Shown: positions 23,455 to 31,888 of the stretch, one piece after another | Layout: every line of letters begins with the position of its first letter | Numbering within the stretch: position 1 is the first letter of the stretch | Origin: JAWLFY01 sp964462125 | GTDB lineage: Bacteria; Planctomycetota; Planctomycetia; Pirellulales; Pirellulaceae | Assembly (NCBI GenBank): GCA_964462125.1 | Contig: CAYWXT010000029.1 | Coordinates: 1 to 32,675 of the forward strand | Length of the DNA: 32,675 nucleotides | Direction of reading: 5' to 3' | Position numbers and translations under genes: made by a program | The notes under the pieces: generated by a model | The model's input: only the letters and a program-made list of their open reading frames with translations | What the model was told of the DNA's origin: nothing | The model's database searches: none

Positions 23455-24609
23455 ATGGATGCGAAGACCAGGATCGATGAAATCAACGCCTTTCTGGGAT
23501 ATGTGGTCGGTGAGTGGCCTTCCACCCAGCCCGAAGTTGCGGACCAACTATCGCAGCGGTGTTCGAATTGCATCCTCTCGGAAAACTACGTTTCGCTGGA
23601 AAATGGTCTTTGTTCTGAATGTCGCCGCGGCGTGCCAAGCAAGCACGAGCGGGGAGAGCGGAACGAAGCCGCCGAATCTGCGTTAGCCAACGTACTCCGC
23701 GATCGCTCGGGGAAAGGAGCCGCTAACTATGATGCGGTCGTGCTGTTCAGCGGGGGGAAAGACAGTGCGTTTCTTCTGCACCGCTTGCGCAGCGAATTTC
23801 CCGAACTCAGGCTGGCAGCACTGACGGTCGACAACAGTTTCATGAGTACGGTCGCACTCGCCAACTGCCGGCATATCTTGTCGTGTATGGACGGGATTGA
23901 CCATTTCGTCGTGCGGCCGAAACAGGATCTATATGTTCGTGCGTTCCGGCACGCGCTAACTCATCTTGATGGCCAGGGTTGCTACGCCAAGGTCGATCGA
24001 ATGGATGGCGATCTGACGTTCGACATCGGCCGGAACTTCGCTGCATCGCTCGATATCCCGCTATTGATCTCCGGATTGTCCCCCGAACAGGTCGAACGGA
24101 TTCTGGGGCTCGACAACTTCGAGGCTCCCGTTGCGATTGAAAGCCAGCGGCGAACTCACTCGGCAGATTTTGCGCTCGAACAGCTCTACGATCCAAATGA
24201 GCTCGACCAGTATTGGTGGAATCCCGATCGCTGGCCTGCCGATCGCCGTCCGCGTGTTCTGCATCCCTTTCATGCTTGGAACTACGACGAAGAGGAGATC
24301 CCACGGGAGGTGATTCGACTGGGATTGATCGAAGCTGGACAGGACAATCCACTGATTACGAACAACGACACAATTCCAGTGATGCTTGCCGTTGACAGCA
24401 TCAATCTGGGATACTCCAGCTTTGAGCCCGAATTCGCTCAACTGATCCGTGAAGGTCGTGCGGACCGAAGCATGTGGTTGGCGATTTTCCAGGCGATCGA
24501 ATATCTCGTTCGAGAGGGGCGGTTCTTGCCCTCCTGCATCGCTGACACGCTCGAGCGCCTGGAGTTGACGCCCGAGCAAATCGGGTTGCCGACACTTCAA
24601 GTGGACTGA
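23455..24609 (+). CDS. PP-loop ATPase with N-terminal zinc ribbon (WbpG-like)
   Basis: A 384-residue N-type ATP pyrophosphatase. Cys36-x2-Cys39 and Cys53-x2-Cys56 form a zinc-ribbon-like site, and SGGKDS (99-104) is the PP-loop, which adenylates a substrate before attack by ammonia or a sulfur donor. A CxxC...CxxC site ahead of the PP-loop is seen in N-acetyl sugar amidotransferases (WbpG) and some tRNA-thiolating enzymes. The rest (DIGRNFAASLDIPLLISGLSPEQ, WWNPDRWP, NNDTIPVMLAVDSINLGYSSFEPEFAQLI) I do not recognise as a known subfamily. AGGAG lies 5-6 bases before the ATG and the gap to the SDR is 8 bp, so it belongs to the same operon. Confidence 0.85.
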   Translation: MDAKTRIDEINAFLGYVVGEWPSTQPEVADQLSQRCSNCILSENYVSLENGLCSECRRGVPSKHERGERNEAAESALANVLRDRSGKGAANYDAVVLFSGGKDSAFLLHRLRSEFPELRLAALTVDNSFMSTVALANCRHILSCMDGIDHFVVRPKQDLYVRAFRHALTHLDGQGCYAKVDRMDGDLTFDIGRNFAASLDIPLLISGLSPEQVERILGLDNFEAPVAIESQRRTHSADFALEQLYDPNELDQYWWNPDRWPADRRPRVLHPFHAWNYDEEEIPREVIRLGLIEAGQDNPLITNNDTIPVMLAVDSINLGYSSFEPEFAQLIREGRADRSMWLAIFQAIEYLVREGRFLPSCIADTLERLELTPEQIGLPTLQVD

Positions 24610-24617
24610 TTCGGTCG

Positions 24618-24637
24618 GGACCCTGGGTCTGGGGTCC
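24618..24637. terminator. Possible hairpin between convergent transcripts
   Basis: GGACCC pairs with GGGTCC around an 8-base loop, just after the PP-loop gene and before the convergent kinase stop. There is no T-tract, so function as a terminator is uncertain. Confidence 0.3.
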
Positions 24638-24761
24638 GGATCGCGGCAGCAGAAATTCTTCATCAGCGAGGCGGCTTCGATGTTCGACCCGACGAATGTA
24701 CGTTATTGATTGTGTCGCGACGTGAGGAATGCGGGAAAGACCCAGCCGAAACCGGACTGTC

Positions 24762-27700
24762 TCAGGTCTGAGCCTGCACGTCAGTGGGACCAGGTAGAAG
24801 GAAAATCGCGAACGCTTCGGGGCGGACGACGCCGCGGCCGGAAATCTCCGCGTAGGCTTGTTCGCGGAGCTGTAGTCCGCTGTCGCCGTTGATGGTGTCG
24901 GCAAGCCGCGCTCGACTCGCGGCGGCGTGCAAGGACATTCCGAGTGAATCGAATCGCTCGGCAGCCGACGTAAGATCGCGAGCGGCTCGTACGCGGTCAT
25001 GGCGTAGCAGTCGCATTGTCCCGCGGTAAGCAACCGACAGGGCGGATGTCCAGGGCAGCCGCTCCCAAGCGAGCCGCCGCCGGGTCCGCTTCGCGTGTCG
25101 CCACCAGCGGCGGCCGCTCGGTGTCCGCAAGACTTTTGCGAGCGCCGCCCTGGTCAACAAATCGTTGAGTTGCGCCCTGACGATGTGGGCCCCGAGAAGC
25201 CAGGATTGCCGATATCGCCGACGATGGCCGCGAATCAACGCGACCGCCCCCTCTGGGTCGCCGCGGTACAAGCGCAAAGTGGCTTCTCCGATAATGGCCA
25301 AATGATGCTGGATATAGAAGCCGCCGTCGTCCCATTCACGCATGGTCGACTGCAGTTCTCGGATACCGTCAATTGGACGGTCCTTGGCGACGCGGAGGAA
25401 ACTTCGGCAATATCCGCCGAGCATGACGGAAGTGAAGAGGTCGTGCCGTTGGATCGCTTCATCGATCAAACGGTCACAACGTTCATCTAGTTGTTCAATC
25501 TCACCGAGCCAGGACATCGACAATAACTGCCAGAACTGAGCGAGCGTAACGTTCCCGAGGATTTCGTGGGACTCGTTGGAATTACGGATCGCCGAAGAGT
25601 GCCTTAGGTCGACAAACATGGTCTCCGCCTCACGACACTCCTGGAGGGACTTCGCCCACTCTCCCAGGCATCCGGACCGAATTCCACGGCACAAAGCCAA
25701 TGACGAGTTTAGATAGTGGTCGTCCATCGCGTTGGCGAGTGAGTCGGCGCGTCTGGACAATCGGAGTGAATGTCGACGTGTGATGCGTCCCAACGACGCG
25801 ATCATTCCGGCCTCAAGTGCCAACGCCCGTGCCAGCCGCGGTGGGTCCCCAAGCTTTTCCGCTTCTAACAGGTGCTGGGCCGTGTAGTAAGAACTACGGA
25901 CGAGATCGACGTGGGTCATTGCTGAGGCAATCGACCAGAACGCGTCGACTTGGCCTCCATCGGTTGGATCAACCTGCCGTCGTTTCCGCCATCGAACCAG
26001 CGAAATTTTCAGGTTTGCAAGGCCTGTTAGCACCAATGCGCCGGGAATCGACGCAGGCACTTCCCTGCCGACTTGCTGGCACAGGACCTTTAGTACGTCG
26101 CGTGCACGACCGATCTGGCCCATGAATTGGAACTGCGCGAAAGCCCGGCGCCGCATTTCAACGCTGGTGGGACCATCACATCCGTCTGCGACCTCCAGAT
26201 AGACCTCGGCAGCCTGCAGGCACTGGCCTGAATTCGATAACGCTTCGGCGAACTTGATCCGCAATTGGGTGTCATCCTGTTCGGACTCCGCCGCCCTCAA
26301 TTCGATCGCCTCGTGGTAGAGTTCGGCGGCTTGGTGGAAGGCGAGTTTCTCCGCGGCGTCATCGGCGGAGAGGGCGTAGTAGTGGGCCGATTCCTTGAAG
26401 TTCCCGGCGAAGCGGTGATGCACGGCAAGGAAGTAGGCGTCTGGTTCGCTATGTGACTGACAATACTCCACGATGTCGCGATGGAAAGCGCACCGCTGAT
26501 TCTCCGTCAGCCGCGCTAGGATGACTTCGCGGACCCGGTCGTGGAATGTATCCAGCAAGACCTCTTCGTCGCCGCCACACTCACGGGCCAAACTTTGGCT
26601 ACGGAGCAGCTCGATCGACTCGGTGACCGAGAGGGCGGACACGTTGGCGATCCCCGCGAGGTCCCCGGGTGACATCGGCTGCCCGGCGACGGCGAGTGCT
26701 TCGAGCAACTGACGTGGGTCCTCGGGGAGCCTCTCGATCCGCCCCCACATAATCCCATCAAGCGTGACATCCCCGGATCGGGCGAGACTTTCGTCCCTTT
26801 CGGTGATAGCCAACACGAGCTCGTGCAGGAACAGCGGGCTGCCCATCGACTCGGCAGCGACCTTGCTTCGCAATTCCGCGTACCCTTGCTGATCGCTCCA
26901 GCGCGGCACCATCAATCCGAACAGTTCCTCGCATTCGCGACGGCTCAGCGGATTGAGCTGCATCCGATGGCACGATGGGACCGACTTGGTGATGGTGTTG
27001 AACACGGTCTCGCGAAACTCTTCGTCGCGGAAGACGCCAACAAACAACAGATTGGGCGGGTCGGGGCCGCGAAGCAAATGGTTCAGCAGAAGCAGGCTGT
27101 CGTCGTCGCTCCACTGCAGGTCGTCGATGACCAAAAGGAGCCGTCGTCGGTCACCGATCCGCGCCAACATTTCGCGAAGGGCGAGGAACGCTTTCTTGCG
27201 GAGCGTATGTCTGTCGAACTGAATCTCCGAACGCAGGGGTGAATGCCGGATTGCATCGACCTGTCGGAGAGTCGGAAACACTTGCGCCAACGCGCCGATG
27301 TCACGCGGTAACCATGCGTCAACTTGCTCGAAGGTCAATTCCTGGAGATACCGACTGAGGCCCTCGATCAGTTCATCGATCGCTTTGAAGGGGATCGATT
27401 CCTGACCGTAACAACGGGACTTCAAGACCAACACGTCGGAGTGCGAACGCACTTGCTCGATGAATCTCGCTACGAGCTTACTTTTTCCGCTCCCTGATAA
27501 GCCCTGAACAAAATACGAGTGGTGGACACGTTGGTGAAGTTGACCGAACGCGGCAGACAGGGTTTTCAACTCCGAGTCGCGTCCCACGAAGGGCTGATCG
27601 GACTGACGTGAACGCATCGGTCGCATCGGCGCCCCAAGTTCCTTCAAGACCCATTGTCCGTCGGCACGTCGATCTGGATCACGAGCCAGCAATTGCATGC

Positions 27701-28874
27701 AGATGTGAGAGAATTTCGGTGAAACGCCGTCGACGCGTCGGTCGATCGGGAGGGGATCTTCGGTGCGTTTACGGCGGATCACTTCGGCCGGGGACCCTTC
27801 GAACGGGAGATGTCCCGTCAGCACGGCATAAAGGAGGACGCCCACCGAATACCAATCGGTAGCGGGCGTCACGGCAGCCCCTTCAGCTTGCTCCGGTGAC
27901 ATGTAGGAAGGCGTTCCGATCACGTGCCCGTCGATCGTTTGGTAGGCACCTTCGTATTCAAGTTCGATCGCCAAGCCGAAGTCGACGATCACGACCCGCC
28001 CCGTGTCGGTGAGAAGGATGTTGTTCGACTTGATATCGCGATGGACCTTTCCGGATGCGTGCAACTCGATCAGGCCGCCACAGATTTGTCGCAGGCCCTG
28101 ATCCAATTTATCGAGTCGCTCGTTCGGAAACGGTTTCCCGGCGGCGAGGTCACCTCGGAGCGCACGCAAAAAGTCTCGTCCTTCAACGAACTCCATTGTG
28201 AAATACGAAAACTGTTCGGCAACGACAAGCTCGTGCAGGCGCACGAGATTGGGATGGTGGATCCCCGCGCGGGCGCGAAATTCCTTCTTGAAGCGACTGA
28301 GGCTTCCGGGGTCGACCCGAAGCATTGTCTTCAGGGCGAGCGTCTGTTGATGCTTCGTATCGCGGGCTCGATAGACGACGCCCATTCCGCCGCGGCCTAT
28401 CTCCGACAAGATTTCGTAGCGATCGATGCGCGGTAGTGAGCTCCCCGAGTTCACCTCGTCCGTGATAAGCCCCTTCGTCGGGTCGCTGAATAAACCCGTG
28501 GCTACGGAACCGCATTCAAACGCCGTCAACCGGACGGGTTGGTCTTCCGTTGATGCATCGTGACGGACGTCGGGGACGCTATCGAAAGTCGGATCGAGGA
28601 AAATGCGATCGATCTCGGAGCGAAATCGGGCGAACCGCCGCAGGCATTGTTCGCGGGTAAGCAGATCGCCGCGACGATGACGTGCTCTGTACTCGATAGG
28701 CAATAAGCGGGCGAAGAGTTCCCCCTTCCGCGCAGGAACCTGATCGAGATAGGTTTCCAACTGCGGGTTCTCGCCTCGTTCCCAATCAAGGGCGAAGCGG
28801 TCGGCGATCGCTTCGATGCGGTCGTCGAGGCGATGCTGCGGTGAGTTTCCGCCTATGTCATTTTCCCTCGACAC
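24762..28874 (-). CDS. Ser/Thr protein kinase fused to AAA-type ATPase and helical repeats (PknK-like)
   Basis: A 1370-residue signalling protein. Order: an N-terminal planctomycete-kinase linker (1-150); a Hanks-type kinase domain at about 153-410 with GRGGMGVVY, Lys182, HRDIKSNN (Asp280), DFG (298-300) and SYMSPEQAEG; an AAA/STAND-like ATPase with Walker A GLSGSGKSK (458-466) and Walker B LLVIDDLQW (580-588); then a long alpha-helical, TPR-like region to the end. There is no transmembrane segment, so it is cytosolic. The layout resembles PknK, in which phosphorylation is coupled to nucleotide-dependent signalling. The start is GTG at 28874 with no clear Shine-Dalgarno. It is transcribed convergently to the ligase cluster; regulation of that cluster is possible but unproven. 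Confidence 0.93.
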   Translation of the reverse strand: MSRENDIGGNSPQHRLDDRIEAIADRFALDWERGENPQLETYLDQVPARKGELFARLLPIEYRARHRRGDLLTREQCLRRFARFRSEIDRIFLDPTFDSVPDVRHDASTEDQPVRLTAFECGSVATGLFSDPTKGLITDEVNSGSSLPRIDRYEILSEIGRGGMGVVYRARDTKHQQTLALKTMLRVDPGSLSRFKKEFRARAGIHHPNLVRLHELVVAEQFSYFTMEFVEGRDFLRALRGDLAAGKPFPNERLDKLDQGLRQICGGLIELHASGKVHRDIKSNNILLTDTGRVVIVDFGLAIELEYEGAYQTIDGHVIGTPSYMSPEQAEGAAVTPATDWYSVGVLLYAVLTGHLPFEGSPAEVIRRKRTEDPLPIDRRVDGVSPKFSHICMQLLARDPDRRADGQWVLKELGAPMRPMRSRQSDQPFVGRDSELKTLSAAFGQLHQRVHHSYFVQGLSGSGKSKLVARFIEQVRSHSDVLVLKSRCYGQESIPFKAIDELIEGLSRYLQELTFEQVDAWLPRDIGALAQVFPTLRQVDAIRHSPLRSEIQFDRHTLRKKAFLALREMLARIGDRRRLLLVIDDLQWSDDDSLLLLNHLLRGPDPPNLLFVGVFRDEEFRETVFNTITKSVPSCHRMQLNPLSRRECEELFGLMVPRWSDQQGYAELRSKVAAESMGSPLFLHELVLAITERDESLARSGDVTLDGIMWGRIERLPEDPRQLLEALAVAGQPMSPGDLAGIANVSALSVTESIELLRSQSLARECGGDEEVLLDTFHDRVREVILARLTENQRCAFHRDIVEYCQSHSEPDAYFLAVHHRFAGNFKESAHYYALSADDAAEKLAFHQAAELYHEAIELRAAESEQDDTQLRIKFAEALSNSGQCLQAAEVYLEVADGCDGPTSVEMRRRAFAQFQFMGQIGRARDVLKVLCQQVGREVPASIPGALVLTGLANLKISLVRWRKRRQVDPTDGGQVDAFWSIASAMTHVDLVRSSYYTAQHLLEAEKLGDPPRLARALALEAGMIASLGRITRRHSLRLSRRADSLANAMDDHYLNSSLALCRGIRSGCLGEWAKSLQECREAETMFVDLRHSSAIRNSNESHEILGNVTLAQFWQLLSMSWLGEIEQLDERCDRLIDEAIQRHDLFTSVMLGGYCRSFLRVAKDRPIDGIRELQSTMREWDDGGFYIQHHLAIIGEATLRLYRGDPEGAVALIRGHRRRYRQSWLLGAHIVRAQLNDLLTRAALAKVLRTPSGRRWWRHAKRTRRRLAWERLPWTSALSVAYRGTMRLLRHDRVRAARDLTSAAERFDSLGMSLHAAASRARLADTINGDSGLQLREQAYAEISGRGVVRPEAFAIFLLPGPTDVQAQT

Positions 28875-28947
28875 ACTTGGTCCCGATCAACATTCTGGGT
28901 ACTTCGACTTTGCCCATTGGAGCATCAGTTGAAGGTCACAGTATAGC

Positions 28948-29133
28948 TCAACGGCACCCATGGGTGGGGAGACGTGATTCCACCTGCTGCCGCGTACCAT
29001 TCAAGCCGGGCCCGCACCACACCCCCCTGAGGTTGACGAACTCGGTCAGGAATTCCAACTCCGCTTCGGGGTTCACCCCTTTAGTGGATTCAGCCAGCAC
29101 CTCCGGTTTTGGCCGGCCGAGGTTGTCGATCAT
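28948..29133 (-). CDS. Small hypothetical protein, overlaps upstream gene
   Basis: A 61-residue unknown protein (MIDNLGRPKPEVLAESTKGV...). Its ATG at 29133 overlaps the stop codon of the upstream gene by four bases (ATGA), which supports expression as a pair. No domain, signal peptide or membrane segment is seen. Confidence 0.45.
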   Translation of the reverse strand: MIDNLGRPKPEVLAESTKGVNPEAELEFLTEFVNLRGVWCGPGLNGTRQQVESRLPTHGCR

Positions 29134-29486
29134 TGCGCCGAACTGGCGATTGAAGTTGACTGCGTCGAGAATAACAGCAAGATCTCGCCAACTCGATCGA
29201 GTTCGGGACCGGTGAGCGATTCAGCCGCGGTGGCGAGGGCTTCGATGATGTCCGGAAGATCCTTCGCCGGGATGTCCAGCCTCACCTCCTCCCGGCTCCA
29301 AATCGCCAGCCGGAGCGCGTCCTCCAACGCGTCGCAGAGCGTGGCGAGGCTCGGCGTTTGCCCCGCCAGTCGCGTCAGGAGCGGGAGCCAACGGGCGGCC
29401 TGGCTCTGACCGAGGACCACCTGGTGAACGGGTTCGCCGGGACAGGGTGTCGTCCGTGAGGCATCTGGCGTTGCGTGCACGTTCAT
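29130..29486 (-). CDS. Small hypothetical protein
   Basis: A 118-residue unknown protein, cytosolic, with a helical, leucine-rich body (WLPLLTRLAGQTPSLATLCDALEDALRLAIWSRE... DLPDIIEALATAAESL). The N-terminal 25 residues are Thr/Pro-rich and may be unstructured. No family is recognised. It overlaps the next gene by four bases, indicating a two-gene unit. Upstream, a solo REP-B element separates it from the divergent Uma2 gene. Confidence 0.5.
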   Translation of the reverse strand: MNVHATPDASRTTPCPGEPVHQVVLGQSQAARWLPLLTRLAGQTPSLATLCDALEDALRLAIWSREEVRLDIPAKDLPDIIEALATAAESLTGPELDRVGEILLLFSTQSTSIASSAQ

Positions 29487-29556
29487 CGTTGGCGGCGCCG
29501 GAAAATGAGGTCGAAAGCGAGTCTCGCTACTCTAGCTCGCGGAATGGGACCTGGCG

Positions 29557-29580
29557 AAAAAGGGGTCAGGACTCTTTTTT
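29557..29580. repeat. Solo REP-B quasi-palindrome
   Basis: A4-5, core GGGGTCAGGACTC, T6. It is the same element as each arm of the inverted pair at 11038-11094. It lies in the divergent spacer between the small hypothetical pair and the Uma2 gene. Confidence 0.85.
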
Positions 29581-29655
29581 CCTCGTCAGCGAATCCGCAG
29601 TACAATTCGGGGAGATGTTGTCGCGGCGTGTCCTTCCTGACCGGAGCAGATGTTC

Positions 29656-30279
29656 ATGCTGACTCGCTCGTCCTCGTTCGAGTCGCGGACCGTGGTGGAA
29701 CCGGTCCGCTGGGATACGTACGTGGCATTGGCGGACGAGCGGGCGGGGATTGTTCCACGCCTGACCTTCGATCGGGGAAGGATGGAGCTGATAAGTCCGA
29801 AGAAGGAGCATGAATCGATCGGCCACCTGCTCGGACGCTTGATTGAAACGTTCTCGGAATGTCGCGACATCGAGATCGTGGGGGTCGCATCAACGACGTT
29901 CCGGCGGCAGGATCTGGATCGTGGATTTGAGGCTGATGAGGCCTATTACATTGAGCATGCCGATGCGGTACGCGGACAGGGGGAGATCGACTTGGCGATC
30001 GATCCTCCGCCTGATCTCGTCATTGAAACCGAGCTGACGTCGTCAGCGATCCGCAAGCTCGATCTGCTCGCGGCGATGGGGATTCCCGAGTTCTGGCGAC
30101 ACAACGGAGAGGAGCTGAGGGTTTTTCTTTTGGACGGGCCATCCTACCGTCCATCGTCGACCAGCTGTGCTTTGCCTGGCTTTCCCCTGCCGCTCGCCCA
30201 CGCCGTGCTCGCTCGCCGTCATCGGGATGGAGAAACTGCGTTGATTCGCGAGTTTCGCAAAGCAATCAGCAGCCGGTGA
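29656..30279 (+). CDS. Uma2-family PD-(D/E)XK endonuclease
   Basis: A 207-residue Uma2 (DUF820) protein. Typical signatures are VRWDTYVALADERAG, RMELISPKKEHESIGHLLGRL, GFEADEAYYI and DPPPDLVIETEL, followed by the C-terminal IPEFWRHNGEELRVFLL. Uma2 proteins have a restriction-endonuclease-like fold and occur in many copies in planctomycetes and cyanobacteria; their role is not established. The start at 29656 is preferred because GGAG lies nine bases before it; an ATG at 29650 has the same motif only three bases away. The frame is complete and looks intact. Confidence 0.9.
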   Translation: MLTRSSSFESRTVVEPVRWDTYVALADERAGIVPRLTFDRGRMELISPKKEHESIGHLLGRLIETFSECRDIEIVGVASTTFRRQDLDRGFEADEAYYIEHADAVRGQGEIDLAIDPPPDLVIETELTSSAIRKLDLLAAMGIPEFWRHNGEELRVFLLDGPSYRPSSTSCALPGFPLPLAHAVLARRHRDGETALIREFRKAISSR

Positions 30280-30331
30280 AGGCGTTTTGCCGTTCGCTCT
30301 GCGGCGTCCCCGGCAGCCACGGAGCCACGAC

Positions 30332-30359
30332 GCTCCGGCGGGGAGATACCGGCCGGAGC
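30332..30359. terminator. Hairpin between convergent genes
   Basis: GCTCCGGC and GCCGGAGC form an 8-bp GC-rich stem with a 12-base loop, between the Uma2 stop and the stop of the exported propeller-like gene. There is no T-tract; it may be a bidirectional stop or a stability element. Confidence 0.4.
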
Positions 30360-30377
30360 TGTTGATTGAACGAGGAG

Positions 30378-31472
30378 CTACGGCAGCTCGATGGCCTTCA
30401 AGGAGAGCTTTCCGTCGCCGTCGTCGGTGATCACGACCGCATGAGCGTCGTCGAGCTTGTCCATCCGGCTGACATTGGCGAGCGATTCGATCGTCTCATA
30501 AGGCTGACCCGCCGTGCCGCCGCCGGCGACGCGCTCGGTCAGCCCTGGGTTCGACTCGATGTCCTCGGTGCTGATCTTCATTGTCCCGCGAGCGGTGTTG
30601 TTCATCAGGACGAACGATTCACCGTCCTTCTCATAGACAAACATGTCGAGGGGCCGGTTGCGGTTGCCAAGTTCGGCAACCGTGGTGCCGCGGACCTTTT
30701 CGCTTCCCTGTAACTGCTCGACCGGGAACTTCACCAGCGGCGTGCAGGTGAATCCCGCCAGCAAGCTGGGCTCGCCGCCGACGGTGAAGGGGACGAAGGT
30801 CCGGATCGCAGGCTCCTCCAATCGGCCGTGGGCGGCGTGATAGATTTCGACGTTGGTGACCAACGTGTTTTCGGCGAACGGAAAGGGGAACTCGACTACG
30901 CTCGAGGGTGAATCCCCCGCGGTCATCCCCGAGACCAACACCTTGCCGTCAAAGAAGGCGACGTCGGTGATCGATTCGTCGCGAAGGTTCCGGGCCCGAC
31001 GTCCCTCCCCGGTCACCCGGTCTTCAGGCGCGTTTGGCAAGACCTTCGTGGCGTGATCGATCTTGTCCAAGTTGAGCGCCGCGACCGACGCGTCCTTGCC
31101 AATCCGCACCAACTGATGCTGGTTGCCACCGGATATCGATAGGTAGACGTTTCCCGTCTCGGGATTGACCGCCATGTCGGCGATGTTAATTGAGTCGGGG
31201 CTAACTCCCAGCGATTCCGCCAGCGTCTCGGAAAGATTCTCGATTTCGAACGCCCCGGCCGCCGTCACCGCTTCGTCTTCGGTGTCGATCGCGTAGACGG
31301 TCGCCGCCTTGGGGTCGCCGACCAGCAGCACTCCCGAACCGGCAAAGGCGATCGGTCCGGCCGATTTCAATTCCACCGGCCCAGGGCTCAAGCCGGGAAT
31401 CCTCGCGGCCAGTGCGTTTCCGGCCAATGTCACGGCCGCCAAGGCGGCCACGGCAAACGTTCGAATCAACAT
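30378..31472 (-). CDS. Exported propeller-like hypothetical protein
   Basis: A 364-residue protein with a signal peptide (MLIRTFAVAALAAVTLAGNALA, cut after ALA). The body has repeated strand motifs of the beta-propeller kind: GSGVLLVGDPKAATVYAIDTED, NPETGNVYLSISGGNQHQLVRIGKD, FDGKVLVSGMTAGDSPSSVVEFPFP, and GESFVLMNNTARGTMKI. No metal, haem or catalytic motif stands out. It is likely a periplasmic or surface protein; binding or scaffolding is a guess. The ATG at 31472 is chosen because the hydrophobic leader begins there. It is divergent from the lipoprotein gene and convergent with Uma2. Confidence 0.75.
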   Translation of the reverse strand: MLIRTFAVAALAAVTLAGNALAARIPGLSPGPVELKSAGPIAFAGSGVLLVGDPKAATVYAIDTEDEAVTAAGAFEIENLSETLAESLGVSPDSINIADMAVNPETGNVYLSISGGNQHQLVRIGKDASVAALNLDKIDHATKVLPNAPEDRVTGEGRRARNLRDESITDVAFFDGKVLVSGMTAGDSPSSVVEFPFPFAENTLVTNVEIYHAAHGRLEEPAIRTFVPFTVGGEPSLLAGFTCTPLVKFPVEQLQGSEKVRGTTVAELGNRNRPLDMFVYEKDGESFVLMNNTARGTMKISTEDIESNPGLTERVAGGGTAGQPYETIESLANVSRMDKLDDAHAVVITDDGDGKLSLKAIELP

Positions 31473-31888
31473 CGTTTCACCTGGAAACTGGAGACAAAAA
31501 GGGTGAGATGCTCGATCAACCAAGATCTGCAGGATACCCGTGAAGATACCTGCTCCATCCGCTCCGGTGGGGCAATAGGTCGCAATTTTGTGGGCTGGAA
31601 AATGAATTCACCGTGTGCGTTTTGCAACGACGGGACCCAGCCCATTTGGGCGAGGAGCAGCAATCGGGCTACCAACCGATTCCCGGGGGGGACGATAACG
31701 GCAGTCATCGGCGCCGGTCGGCGGAAATGGGAGTCGACGGTCCAGCTCGGCGAGTTGGCGATACTTGCTGGAAGGCCGTCGCGGTGACGGTCCAGCTCGG
31801 CGAATTGGACGTACTTGCTGGAAGGCCGTCGCGGTGACGGTCCAGCTCGGCGAGTTGGACGTACTTTCGGATTCAATGGGGGACAGCG
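31473..31888. other. Divergent intergenic region with tandem repeats
   Basis: A 416-bp non-coding stretch between the propeller-like gene (minus) and the lipoprotein gene (plus). Its right half carries the 50-bp tandem repeat; the left half shows no recognisable gene or repeat. Promoters for both genes should lie here but could not be assigned. Confidence 0.6.
31736..31870 (+). repeat. 50-bp tandem repeat, 2.7 copies
   Basis: Units start at 31736, 31786 and 31836 with GACGGTCCAGCTCGGCGA. Copies 1 and 2 differ at a few bases; copy 3 is cut after about 35 bp. Each unit contains a near-palindrome (TCCAGCTCG, one base, CGAGTTGGA), and each junction holds GCTGGA...CCGTC pairing with GACGG...TCCAGC (31767-31796 and 31817-31846). 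It ends 18 bp before the lipoprotein start codon, so it would lie in or just before its leader. It is not CRISPR-like because there are no unique spacers. Confidence 0.9.

Noticed and set aside
31736..31870. Possible CRISPR array
   Set aside because: The repeats are contiguous 50-bp units with no unique spacers and only 2.7 copies; no cas genes are present.
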